Origin: Phlyctochytrium arcticum
Taxonomy: Eukaryota > Chytridiomycota > Chytridiomycetes > Chytridiales > Chytridiaceae
NCBI GenBank assembly: GCA_025602905.1
Contig: JAHLKI010000004.1
Location: 1,178,001 to 1,242,000, forward strand
DNA: 64,000 bases
Direction: 5' to 3'
The notes beneath the pieces were generated by a model, which ran no database searches, was not told the DNA's origin, and saw only the letters and a list, made by a program, of their open reading frames with translations. Of the stretch, positions 1-9,431 are shown in pieces; within the stretch, counting starts at the first letter, position 1, and every line of letters begins with the position of its first letter. A program made the position numbers and the translations under genes.

Positions 1-702
1 CAGTGGGCAACACACAAAATTACAGGACGGCGGTTCGGACATTGCACCTCCAACCTAGCGGAAATAGCCAATTCCTTTCTCAGTGGCATCCGTCAACTGC
101 CTTGTCTGGAAATGCTGGACGCCATCTATAGACATCAAATGGGCAAGTTTCATGACAGGCGGGAGGCTGCTGCCGCATTGATATGTCCTTTGGCGCTCAC
201 TCCACAGGCAAAGTTTGACAAGGAGCTGAGGGACACCTGCAAGTACAATGTGGATGTGTCGAGTTCCCTGCAAGGAGTGGTGATCAACAGTACCAGTCGA
301 ACCAAGCAGTTTGTTGTGAAATTGCCAGGCAACAATAACCCAGTTGGCACTTGCTCATGTGAGTCGTATCAGAAACACCTCATGCCATGCAGCCACGTCG
401 GTGCCTTTGCCCACCGCATCCACCTAGCTCCGATCAGCCTTGTCGACAAATCGTATACAAGTGACGCTTACCAAGCAACCTACAAAGTGGCAAACGAGCC
501 CGTTACTTTGGCCACCTTAGTGGGAGATGAACTTCACCCTCCAGCACTGAAGCGTCCTTGGGGCCGCCCAGTCAACCGTCGTCGAGAAAAGGGCACGCAA
601 GCCAGCCGTGCAGCGAGGGGTTTGACGGGAACTAGTCGACACTGCCAAACTTGTGGAGCCGCTGGTCATGACCGCCGTACTTGTCGCGATCCACATGCTT
701 GA
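1..702 (+). CDS. MULE (Mutator-like) transposase, C-terminal part, cut by window edge
   Basis: The reading frame is open from base 1 to a TGA at 700-702, so the N-terminal catalytic part lies outside the window. The visible part begins with GHCTSNLAEIANSF, the segment that follows the DDE core in MULE transposases. It then has a SWIM zinc finger (CSCESYQKHLMPCSHV, CxC...CxH, near 351-399) and a C-terminal CCHC zinc knuckle (CQTCGAAGHDRRTC, near 643-684) after an Arg-rich linker. The family cuts and pastes DNA with long TIRs and 9-11 bp target duplications; neither end can be seen here. It is a different MULE lineage from the two copies at 19989-32027, which have another SWIM spacing. No frameshift is visible in the part present. 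Confidence 0.85.
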   Translation, partial: QWATHKITGRRFGHCTSNLAEIANSFLSGIRQLPCLEMLDAIYRHQMGKFHDRREAAAALICPLALTPQAKFDKELRDTCKYNVDVSSSLQGVVINSTSRTKQFVVKLPGNNNPVGTCSCESYQKHLMPCSHVGAFAHRIHLAPISLVDKSYTSDAYQATYKVANEPVTLATLVGDELHPPALKRPWGRPVNRRREKGTQASRAARGLTGTSRHCQTCGAAGHDRRTCRDPHA

Positions 703-940
703 GAATCGCCGTTCCCTTCAACTGCTTGGCGGTTCTGGTTTGGTCCGGTTTGGTTGCTTGGAAGAGTCAATCTTCCATCGAAACTTTGTTTGTCATTATT
801 GCTTATTACCCTGACATTATTTTATCACCCCGTTGCTGTGAGGGTATTCTGTGAAATAAAACAAAAGAGGGGTATTTTATGAAATACAGTCTAAAAGGGG
901 GGTATTCTGTGAAATATCTCAAATTTTAAACATCTTTTAG
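703..940. repeat. Noncoding gap with three imperfect GGTATTCTGTGAAAT repeats
   Basis: Between the MULE stop and the Harbinger relic, the motif GGTATTCTGTGAAAT (or ...TTTTAT...) occurs three times at about 30-bp spacing (about 843-917), each after a run of A or G. Nothing else is recognisable. It may be the terminal or subterminal part of one of the two flanking transposons. Confidence 0.5.
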
Positions 941-1521
941 TCTGGGATCATGCCCGTTTGACTCCGGAATATTTGGGAATGCTGGCAGCTGCAATTACCA
1001 GAAAAGGCTCGCCATATGAGACGTGCTTTGGATTTACAGATGGCACATTTGCCGACCTTCCCGTCACCAACGCCTAGTCTACAATGGTCATCAACGGGTG
1101 CACTCCATCAAATTTCAGTCAGTCACTACTGCAGATGGAATGATTGTGCATCTCAATGGCCCTTATGCGGGGAGACGTCATGACTGTTGAATCTTGGGGG
1201 AGAGCGGCCTAATCGGTCAGATGGAGCGCACAGGGTTTCTGTATTTATGGGGAACCAACTTATCAGCGAACCACGTTCCTTCAAGCAACCATTGTCAGAT
1301 CGCAGCTCACTGCTGAAGAACAGGAGCTCAACAGGGCTATGAGCTCTGTGCGTGAATCTGTGGTGTGGTCATTCGGGGACATCATCCGGCACTGGGCATT
1401 TCTGGACTTCAAAAAGAACCTCAAAATCTTGTTGCAGCCCGTGGGAAAGTACTATCTAGTAGGTGCCATCCTGACCAACGCATTTACTTGTTTGTACGGC
1501 AATACTGTAACGGGATGGTAG
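941..1521 (+). pseudogene. PIF/Harbinger-type DDE transposase, decayed
   Basis: Pieces of one protein lie in three frames. Positions about 943-1074 read WDHARLTPEYLGML and CFGFTDGTF, matching the first catalytic Asp block of the DDE_Tnp_4 superfamily. Positions 1080-1187 read YNGHQRVHSIKFQSV and LNGPYAGRRHD, the second catalytic Asp block. Positions 1339-1521 read SSVRESVVWSFGDIIRHW and ILTNAFTCLYGN, the conserved C-terminal block of the family. At least one frameshift lies near 1075 and another between 1190 and 1339, so it cannot make a full protein. A splice-like acceptor (TTTTAG) precedes 941. The 3' end runs into the LTR at 1506, so the gene was truncated there. Order and spacing of the blocks make the family call strong despite the damage. 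Confidence 0.78.
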
Positions 1522-1800
1522 TATAGGATGATGAAAGGACAATGGACAGTAAGATGCAACTTCCCAGGTTGCGGATTGTGGGTGGTTTATTCAGATGGTC
1601 GCAGGGCGAGTGCAAGAATAAAAGTAAGCTCGAGTTTACAACGGCATACCGCTGGCCTTTTATATGGAAGAATAACTAAACTATATCACGCGTGTGGCGC
1701 GACACTCCCGGTTGCTACCGGACTCCGGTGGTAGACACCGGATGGTACGAGTGTGAAAGATCACTGCGCTACTGCGCCGCAAGGGCCCAGATCCGCTACA
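1506..1800 (-). repeat. 3' LTR of Gypsy-1 (LTR A)
   Basis: On the plus strand it runs from TGTAACGGGATGG to CCGCTACA and matches 19691-19988. A TATA-like CCATATAAAAGG lies on the minus strand at 1656-1667, as expected for an LTR promoter. It lacks a short segment near its right part and has an extra segment near 1605-1625 compared with the other LTR. Confidence 0.85.
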
Positions 1801-1815
1801 CCCCCCTCAGACTCG
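1801..1815 (-). other. Polypurine tract of Gypsy-1
   Basis: On the minus strand, CGAGTCTGAGGGGGG abuts the first base of the 3' LTR. The same tract sits against the 3' LTR of Gypsy-2 at 8740-8754. It would prime plus-strand DNA synthesis. The 660 bp from here to the pol stop (2476) are an untranslated region with no other feature I recognise. Confidence 0.75.
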
Positions 1816-2475
1816 TTCAGAATCGGTCGGAGGCATGATGGCGAGTCTCAAGTTCGGGGTCCTTGTTAAGCGAGGAAACTACAGGTGGCCAAGACACCAA
1901 CAACCTACTTGATGATCCCGCGTACCGAATGTCGCCAGACGTACGCCGAAAAGTCAAGCCAGAGCACAAGCCGAACATCGCCAGACGCTTGCCCTCTGAA
2001 TCATCGATACCATAGTCAACAGTAGTCCAGGCGCTTAACGCGAGCGCACGCCGTGTAGACAGCGTAGTGTAAACTCCTCTTGCATTGGCAAGAGTTACTA
2101 GGGGAAATGGAAACGGGTCACTATGTCTGTCTGCGTCTCTTGGGTTAGAGTACGCGATAGAAATCATTAGATCTCAGTCTCTGGACGCCCATGCATGGAC
2201 GACCCATCTGCTTAGCTCAGGTTGATCAGACCTACCAAAGCAAGAACCAGCGAGACACTTGGTTCACAAGGAGCAACCTTGGATGCGCGTTATAGAACGT
2301 TAGGTAGTGTGGCCACTTGAAAAAGGCAGAAGATGTAGCTGGTCGCCTGTGGGGGCGTTGACCGCGTCCTGTAAAGGGATGAGAGCTGGGCTCATGCATC
2401 TTCGTGCCCGTCGTCATACTGTACGACCTGTCGTTATTGAACGACCAGACATAGGTTTCCTGACACAACGAAGCG

Positions 2476-5400
2476 TTAGCGCTTTTTTTTCGTTGTCGTA
2501 GATGGGGTGTTGGCAGTCGGTCCATTTTTGCGCTTCGCCGATTGCGCGGGAGTACGGTTTGCAACTGGTGGTTTTGCTGTGTTCCACGCTTTTGGTGCGT
2601 CCGTCTCCTTGATGTGTTCTAGCGGCTCCCAAGTAGCCTCCTCTGGTCCGTAGCCTTCCCATTGTACTAGGTACATGCGCTTCCGGTGACGGACTTTCTC
2701 GTCAAGAATGCGTTCCACAAGATAGTATTGTTCACCATTCACCAATACAGGTTCCGGAGCGTCCTTCGAAGCTCTATGAGCGACGGAATTGGGTGACTTC
2801 CACGCCTTGAGGATACTGACGTGAAATGTAGGATGGATTATACGTAATGTATGCGGCATATCCAGCTTGTAAGTGTCAGGGTGAGGTCCGCGCTCTAGTA
2901 CCGAAAACGGTCCGAGCCAGTCCTGACGAAGCTTTTCTGGGAGCTTCCCAAGCGCCGGAATATGGATGCCTTTACGCTTAAGCAGGACTAAATCCCCTGG
3001 GCTAAACGTAAGGGTCCGACGTTTGACGTCGTGATTCCTGGCTTGTTTGTCTTGTTCATCGCGCAACGTTTGTTGCACGATCCGTTCAGTCTCGCGAAGT
3101 GTTTCGATGAATCGGTCAACTTGTTGCTTTGTTGGCACCGAGATCTCTTGGAGACCTTCACGCGTCGTGAATTCAGCGAAGACTGTCGGCAGGCAACCTT
3201 TGTCGATCATGAACGGGGCGTACCCGGTACTTGTTGGCGTCGAGTTGTGATGAAACTCCAATAGTGGAAGAATATCAACCCAGTTAGAGCCGTCCCGGTC
3301 GATTTACACCTTCAAGACTTTCTTGACAGACTGGATTTTGCGTTCGCATTTACCATCAGTCTATTGATATCGAGCTGTAGCAACCTCTTGCTTGATGCCG
3401 AGGCGGGCCGTCAAGGCTTGCCAGAATTCGGACAGAAAGCGGCTGTCACGATCGCTAACAATCACTTGTTGAGTTCCTTTATTTTTGAAGAAGGGCGCCG
3501 TAAAAAGGTATGCAAGCTCCTTGCTCGACATTTCCATGTTGCATGGAATGAGGTACACACGAGTGGACAAATAGTCTACAATAACCAGCACGGCATCGTA
3601 GTACTCGCCATTATGGCTATCCTTCCCTCCCCACAATTCCGTGCGGGGTAAGGAAGCTAGGTCCATTCCAATTGTGTGCCAGCGCCAATCAGGCACTGGT
3701 AAGGAGCGGAGTAATCCGACTCCTTGGGCAGGACCACGGAAGCGCTGACCAGTAGCACACGTTTGCACATATTGAGCAACGTCCTGTGCCTTAGTAGGCC
3801 AGAAGTACTTCTCCAGCAATCGTCCGAAAGTTGTATGCTTGCCCGTATGGCCACCCGTAAGGAGTGAGTCATGGTATTGCGCCAGCACCGCACCGCGGAG
3901 AGCATCAGGCACATAGAGGGGACCCTCATAGCGTAGCAACCGCAGCGTAGCGCCGTCGGTGTCCGCAGAAAGATTCTCTATGGAATAACGCCGTTCTGCC
4001 ACCGTCAGTGTCTCAGGTGCTTTCGACTTTTTTTCTAACGTCTTGAACGTCCGGAGTGCGAAGTCATCCGTGCGGACAAACTTGGCCCAATCCAGTGGAT
4101 TGCTAAGGATCTCCAGTTGGGCGATCACTTGGGCGATCTGCTTCTTCGTGCGTTTACGAGCACGGGCGGCGTTGGCCGTGACTACCACTGTACTGCCGGG
4201 AGCGGTGCGCTCGAGCGTTTGCAGTTTGGATGTGTGCACGGCGATAGCATTGAGCGTAACGCGTTGTGCACAATCCGCACAGCGAGGGGCGTACCACTGT
4301 ACTGCCGGGAGCGGTGCGCTCGAGCGTTTGCAGTTTGGATGTGTGCACGGCGATAGCATTGAGCGTAACGCGTTGTGCACAATCCGCACAGCGAGGGGCG
4401 TACCACTGTACTGCCGGGAGCGGTGCGCTCGAGCGTTTGCAGTTTGGATGTGTGCACGGCGATAGCATTGAGCGTAACGCGTTGTGCACAATCCGCACAG
4501 CGAGGGGCGTACCACTGTACTGCCGGGAGCGGTGCGCTCGAGCGTTTGCAGTTTGGATGTGTGCACGGCGATAGCATTGAGCGTAACGCGTTGTGCACAA
4601 TCCGCACAGCGAGAGGCGTAGTACGGGTTGCGACTAAGAACATCTGCCACGGTGTTCCATTCGCCAGGTAAATATTCGATGTCAAAGTCAAACTGTTGAA
4701 GGAATTCAACCCAATTCGCCTGACGCCGACTCAAACGCTGTTGCTCCAGAAGATAAATCAGGGATTTGTGGTCAGTGTAAGCGCGGAAGTGCCGTCCCCT
4801 AAGGAACTGCCGGTTGGATTTCAGGACTTTCACAAGAGCGAGTAGTTCCTGCTCATGGACCGGGTAACACGTCTCGGGGCCCTGCAACATTTTAGAAAAG
4901 TACAGGACAGGCCGGAGTCTTGGCAGGTTTTGGAAGCCTCCCACAGTGGTGGGTAGGGGGGACGGCATAACGTCGTCCTCATTAGCGGGTTGGGCAATCC
5001 AGCCGCCAACGGCGAAGCCTGAAGCATCTGAGAAGACATAGACTTCCTTGTTGGGATCGAATGGCGAAAGAACTGGGGCCGTTGAAATTTTTGCTCGCAG
5101 CGTTTTGAACGCCGTCATTTCCGCATCGCCCCACTGCCACGGTTTATTACCGGACTGGAGCTCCGATAGGGGATGCGCGATCTCAGCATACTTGTCGATG
5201 TAAGCCGACAAATAATTCGTCAAACCTAAGAAGGACTGAATGTCTTTGTAGTTCTTAGGAACCGCAAAGTTCTGCACGGCGGCGATCTTGCTTTTGGCAA
5301 TCCGAATGCCATTTTGGCCCATCATGTGGCCGCAGAATTCAACCTCAGAGGTCGCCCAAGCGCACTTGGACGGCTTGACGTGGAGTGCACTAGACTCTAA

Positions 5401-6942
5401 AGCCTTGAGCACTGTCTCGACATGTCGCTTGTGATCCTCAAGCGTGTCGGAGAAAACAAGGATGTCATCCATATACGTGACAACAAAATCATTGTACATG
5501 GACCCAAAAACCTTATTCATGATCCGCTGGAACGTGGCCGGTGCGTTGGTCAACCCAAAGGGCATTACAACGTACTCGAAGTGTCCAAAGCGGGTCTTGA
5601 ATGCGGTCTTTTGGATATCACCCTCCTTGATGCGGACGCAATGATAGGCATCCTTGATGTCCAGCTGCAAAAACCACTTCTTGCCGACCGTCCGGTGGCG
5701 CAGCTCGCCTAAATTCGGCAAAGGAGTTTGTTCGCGCTTCGCCTGCTTGTTGAGGCCTCGATAGTTGATGCAGCAGCGAAGAGAACCGTCCTTCTTTTTC
5801 GCGAATAGCACGGCGGCGCCCCATGGGCTCGAGGAGTCGCGAATCCACCCTTTGGCGAGGAGCAAGGTGATCTGTCACTGGAGCTCTTCGAGCTCATTCG
5901 GTCCCATTGCGCGGAGAGGCACGGACAGTGGCTTGGCCACACCCTCGATTTCAATCTGAAAATCGTCCTGGCCGCGGGAGGGAGGAAGTGTTTGCAGTTC
6001 TGTAAAGACTGTCTTTGCAAAAGGTTGCACGATCGGTAAGAGTGGGTTATGCGCCGGTATTGTCGCCAAGGGATCCACGTCTTCGGGTGACGCATCCAGC
6101 GGTTGTGAGCCAGATTCTTGGGTTCGGATACTTGACGCGGCCACTCGAACTGATGCCGGCGCTACGCGCACACGACCTCACCCGTCGATCCAGCGATCGA
6201 CATTGACTTGCACCGCAAACAGGGACGCGAACTCCTTCTTTCGGATCGCGCGAAGAAACCTCTCACCTCGAAAGAGGAACGGGGTGTTCTTCGCTGCGGC
6301 GAACATAAGTGACGACATAAGTTGCGGAGAGTCGGTCCTGCATTCAAACGATCGCAAGTGGGAAGCGTTGCAACTGGGCTTTTCTTCGCGTTTCCGCGAG
6401 ACAGGTCGTGCCTTACAGAAATGCCGCGTGCCTTCAATAATGAAGGAGAGACGGGGGCGCTTGTCGACTGTGTCGATCTGGAGGGAGTCAAGACCCAAGA
6501 TGAATGGAAGCCCCAGGATTGCGTCAACTCGAAGCGGAGCCACAATATAGGGAGAGTCCCCAAAGTTGGTCTTGTGGCCATTGTTTGAGTAGACATCCAG
6601 GTTGCCGGTCATCATTTGGTCCGACTTGAAGGTATCCCCGTCGTCGCCCCATTCTACTTCTATGGTAGACCTGGGTGCGTAAGTGGGGAAGCGATGCTTA
6701 CGAACCCACTTGTCATTGACCATCATCGTATCGCAGCCGGTGTCGATGAGCGTTCGCGCCATCTTGCCGTTCAAGCGTCCATGAATGACAAACGCGTGCG
6801 GTGAGATGAGAGGGTCCAAAGTCTTGTCCGGAAGTTGCGATCGCGGAACCTCCTGTTCCTCGGGAGGTTTGGTACCGGCGGAGACTACCCGAACAACGCC
6901 AGACGGTAGTACACCTCCGTTCTCCTCCCCCTCCTCGAACAT
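2476..6942 (-). pseudogene. Gypsy-1 pol: protease, RT, RNase H, integrase, chromodomain
   Basis: Read on the minus strand, the order is protease, RT, RNase H, integrase, chromodomain. Aspartic protease has [11 protein letters not shown] (about 6740). Reverse transcriptase has FLQLDIKDAYHC, MPFGLTNAPATFQ and the catalytic YMDDILVFS (about 5460). RNase H has VYVFSDASGFAVGGW. The integrase zinc finger is HHCC but its last CxxC reads CATGQ rather than CxxC, followed by the DDE core with VSDRDSRFL. A chromodomain (VERILDEKVRHRKRMYLVQW) lies near 2660. Lesions include TGA near 6178, a TGA near 5873 in the linker before RT, TAG at 3361-3363 (Gypsy-2 has CAG there) and TAA near 3304. The region between RNase H and integrase holds a 109-bp quadruplication. 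Gag and pol are in different frames. Dead copy; family call very strong. Confidence 0.9.
4184..4619. repeat. 109-bp tandem repeat, four copies, inside Gypsy-1 pol
   Basis: Units start at 4184, 4293, 4402 and 4511 (ACCACTGTACTGCCGGG), spaced exactly 109 bp and almost identical. Gypsy-2 has a single counterpart, so this is a local expansion. Because 109 is not a multiple of 3, each copy is read in a different frame; three extra copies add 327 bp, which restores the frame. No stop occurs in any of the frames used. Confidence 0.95.
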
Positions 6943-7087
6943 CGGCTCCGCGATTGTGACTCCGGGGAGACATTATCAACAATTGACACAGAATTTTGGG
7001 AAACTACTATAGGTTTTGTATTGATTACAAATAAACTTTTAGAAGTAACTATATCTGACAGGGATGAACAATCTGCGCCTATGGCCA

Positions 7088-7847
7088 TCATCCCCTGAAG
7101 ATTCCCTGGTTGCGGCGGCGCTGACCCTGTGAGCCTGGTGCAGGGCCTTTGCCCTTGCCATCCTTGGGATTGGGCTTGGGGAAGGATCGGGGACATTCAC
7201 GCGCCGAATAGTCCGGGCTACCACACGTATAACAGTGGGGGGTGCCGGGGTTGCCATCTGTCTTGGGGGGTGCTGGTGCCCTGCTGCTGCTGCCGCTGCC
7301 TTGTCCAGCGGAGCCCCTTGGGGGGTAAGGGGTTTGGCGGCCCTGGGCGGCGTTGGCCTTGACCTTGGGAGCCTTCCCACCTCCGGTACGGGAGGGTTTG
7401 TCCGGGGTATCCGAACTGGAGCCGCTCGGTTTCTTCCCGCTGACGTAGGAGATGCGACCGTCATTGTTGCGGGAGAGCTGGACCAAGAGATCGGATCCGA
7501 GGGCCTGGAGGCCGGCGAGGGAGAGGGGTCGGTCGACCCTGTTTTCAGGGGCCGTGACGATGGACGTGGCTAGTCTAGTCCAGAATTTCCCACCGCGGTA
7601 TAAACTGTCCCTAAAATACCCTGTCAATTCTGAGAGGGGTGGGGCCTCAACATTCAGGGCTAAGCCTGACGCCAGCTTGTTGATCTGTGCGGAATAATCG
7701 GAATAATTCCGGCACCTGATGGTCCGAAGCTTTGCAAGAATGCCCTCACTAGGGTCGCGTTCTTGAAAATGGCGTTTGAACTGGCTCTCAAAGCCGGCTC
7801 TGGTGGTGGGGCGGACACAGTCATCTAATGACGTGTACCAAGACTTG
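7088..7847 (-). pseudogene. Gypsy-1 gag, C-terminal part
   Basis: This is the 3' part of gag, beginning SWYTSLDDCVRPTTRAGFES at the transposon junction and ending at TGA 7088-7090. It covers the retrotransposon gag domain (FKRHFQERDPSEGILAKLR) and a nucleocapsid zinc knuckle. The knuckle reads CYTCGSPDYSAREC, with Tyr in place of the usual His, so zinc binding may be weakened. Downstream pol lies in the -1 frame relative to gag and overlaps it (about 7088-7196), as in Gypsy-2, but I see no clear slippery heptamer here. The N-terminal part is at 18884-19610 on the other side of the inserted transposon. Confidence 0.85.
7840..7847. repeat. Left target-site duplication of the DUF6589-type transposon
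   Basis: AAGACTTG, identical to 18884-18891. Deleting one copy and the insert rejoins Gypsy-1 gag in frame (…AAK/SWY…). Confidence 0.95.
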
Positions 7848-7878
7848 CTCAGGCAGGAACTGCTATAAAAGGGTAAAT
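7848..7878 (+). repeat. Left terminal inverted repeat of the DUF6589-type transposon
   Basis: 31 bp starting CTCAGGCAGGAACTGCTATA. Mismatches to the right TIR are at positions 9 and 21 only. Weaker similarity (GGTTxAAATTC) continues a further 30 bp inward. Positions 7879-8284 lie between the TIR and the gene start and presumably hold its promoter; no motif is recognisable there. Confidence 0.92.
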
Positions 7879-8284
7879 CAACATTGCCCAAAAAGGTTAA
7901 ATTCCTCGTCCAGACGTAGGGTTGTTGGAGTTTCGCGTCGCATTCACGGACGTTGACCCAAACTCCGCTCCTATACCTCCTCCTCAACCCATCGTGTCTG
8001 AACCTAACCAGCGGCGTAGGTTCGCGCCTGAGAGGTATGTGAATGGATTGCACTAACAAATTCTCTTCAAATTCGACGTCGTTTGGCCGTCCGGCACTGT
8101 TTCGCAGACTTCTTCAGGTTATTGTTAAGTTTTTTTTCGCAACCAAGACTTAACCCCCCCAGGGCACCGGACTGGTCCTTCCTCACTGTCAACTTCGAGG
8201 TATATATTCAAAGTTTGACTTGAGAAAATCTTAGCACTTTCTGACGCTTGCCTTGCCCTAGAATTGTACACAAAATTCCATCCA

Positions 8285-8512
8285 ATGTCCACCCCGTCGT
8301 TCCTGAAAAACCCCAAGAGTCCCGTCCAGGAACGCAAGAATGGTCGCTTTTCATTGTCTCAGTCACCTGTCAGAAAGACCAAGTCCGGATCGAGCTATCC
8401 CGCAGGCTGCATAGTCTGCGGTATCAAGTCCAGTACCCTCTTCCACCAACGGCACCGCGCGACAGTTCTTTATTTATTGGACAACGGCATCACTCTGCTC
8501 TTTGACGGCAAA
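8285..8512 (+). CDS. DUF6589-like transposon gene, 5' exon before the Gypsy-2 insertion
   Basis: ATG at 8285 opens 76 codons (MSTPSFLKNPKSPVQ…) that end exactly at the Gypsy-2 junction. The frame resumes at 15483 with PTNVKGFNAVFCNTC. Across the join, the pattern CIVC…CNTCLHRC, with intervening FHQRHR, suggests a small zinc-binding module at the N terminus, which would suit a DNA-binding region. The start is chosen because it is the first ATG of this frame after a stop-rich leader, and the region before it has no similar coding signal. The inserted element separates it from its remaining exons by 7 kb, so the gene is certainly inactivated in this copy. Confidence 0.75.
8508..8512. repeat. Left TSD of Gypsy-2
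   Basis: GCAAA, identical to 15478-15482 on the other side of Gypsy-2. Confidence 0.93.
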
Positions 8513-8739
8513 TGTAGCGTTTTCGGTTAAGAGTTGGTATGGACGGTAATGCACCTTCCCAGGGTGCGAGAGTCGGGGTAGTGTTATTAGCTTTAGCGCA
8601 GAGGAAGAGAAAAAGCGTCAAGAGTAAAAATGTACAGTGTAAGGGAATGATATACAGAAGAAAACAAGAAATATACACGTGACGATGCGCATTAGCGCAG
8701 TCGTGCGGTCAATGCTCATCAAACCACGAGCCCGCCGCA
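8513..8739 (-). repeat. 3' LTR of Gypsy-2
   Basis: On the plus strand it runs TGTAGCGTTTTCGG to CCCGCCGCA; 226 of 227 positions match 15251-15477. The polypurine tract (minus strand, …CTGAGGGGGG) abuts it at 8740-8754. Positions 8755-9431 are the untranslated tail of the element. Confidence 0.95.
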
Positions 8740-9431
8740 CCCCCCTCAGACTCGGTGCTGAAAAAGGTGGAAGAAGCGAGTCTCAGATCAGGGTTCGTGT
8801 GTCAGCAGGAAGAGTGGAATGTCAGATCACCAGCACAACCTCACCGGCCATCACTATACACCGAACGTCGCCAGACATGTATAGGTGTCAACGGTGCAAG
8901 GGAACAAACCGAACAACGCCTGACGTTTGAGCACTTGAATTGTGTTGGATCCCCTCGAAACCAGCCTTCTGATGTCCACAGGCATGAATGCTGCTGGATG
9001 CAGTTCCCGCAACTCTCGTTGCAAAGTGTGCAACCTTCCGTGTCCAAGTTAATCACGGGCATAGAGGTAAGAGTGTGTTTCCTTGCGTGGAGGGTAGTTA
9101 CGCGTAATAACGGAGATAAATGTTTCCCCGGTCTCTCATCACCTATGCATAGATGATGCATCAACTCAGCTCAGGCTGATCAGGCCTACCGGAGTTCTGA
9201 CGTGCGAGACGCGTCGTCAGCAAGGGGCAACCTTGGATGAGGGTCTCAAAGTGTTGAGATGGTGCGCGCGCGTAGGTAGTATCAAGATATGGGATGGGAG
9301 GTCCCGAAAAGTAATAAATGACGTAGAGAGTGTTTGCAAGAGGACACTCCTTGCTTTGATAGCAGTCAATGAGGTTGTCTCGTGTTGAGAAATAGTGATA
9401 CTTGAAAATATGAAACACATCTTCCTTGACG

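Noticed and set aside
4043..4671. Several plus- and minus-strand frames of 80-175 codons over 4043-4709
   Set aside because: By-products of the 109-bp tandem array read in alternative frames.
8679..9164. Frames of 83-133 codons in both directions
   Set aside because: They lie across the Gypsy-2 LTR and untranslated tail and do not recur as proteins in Gypsy-1.
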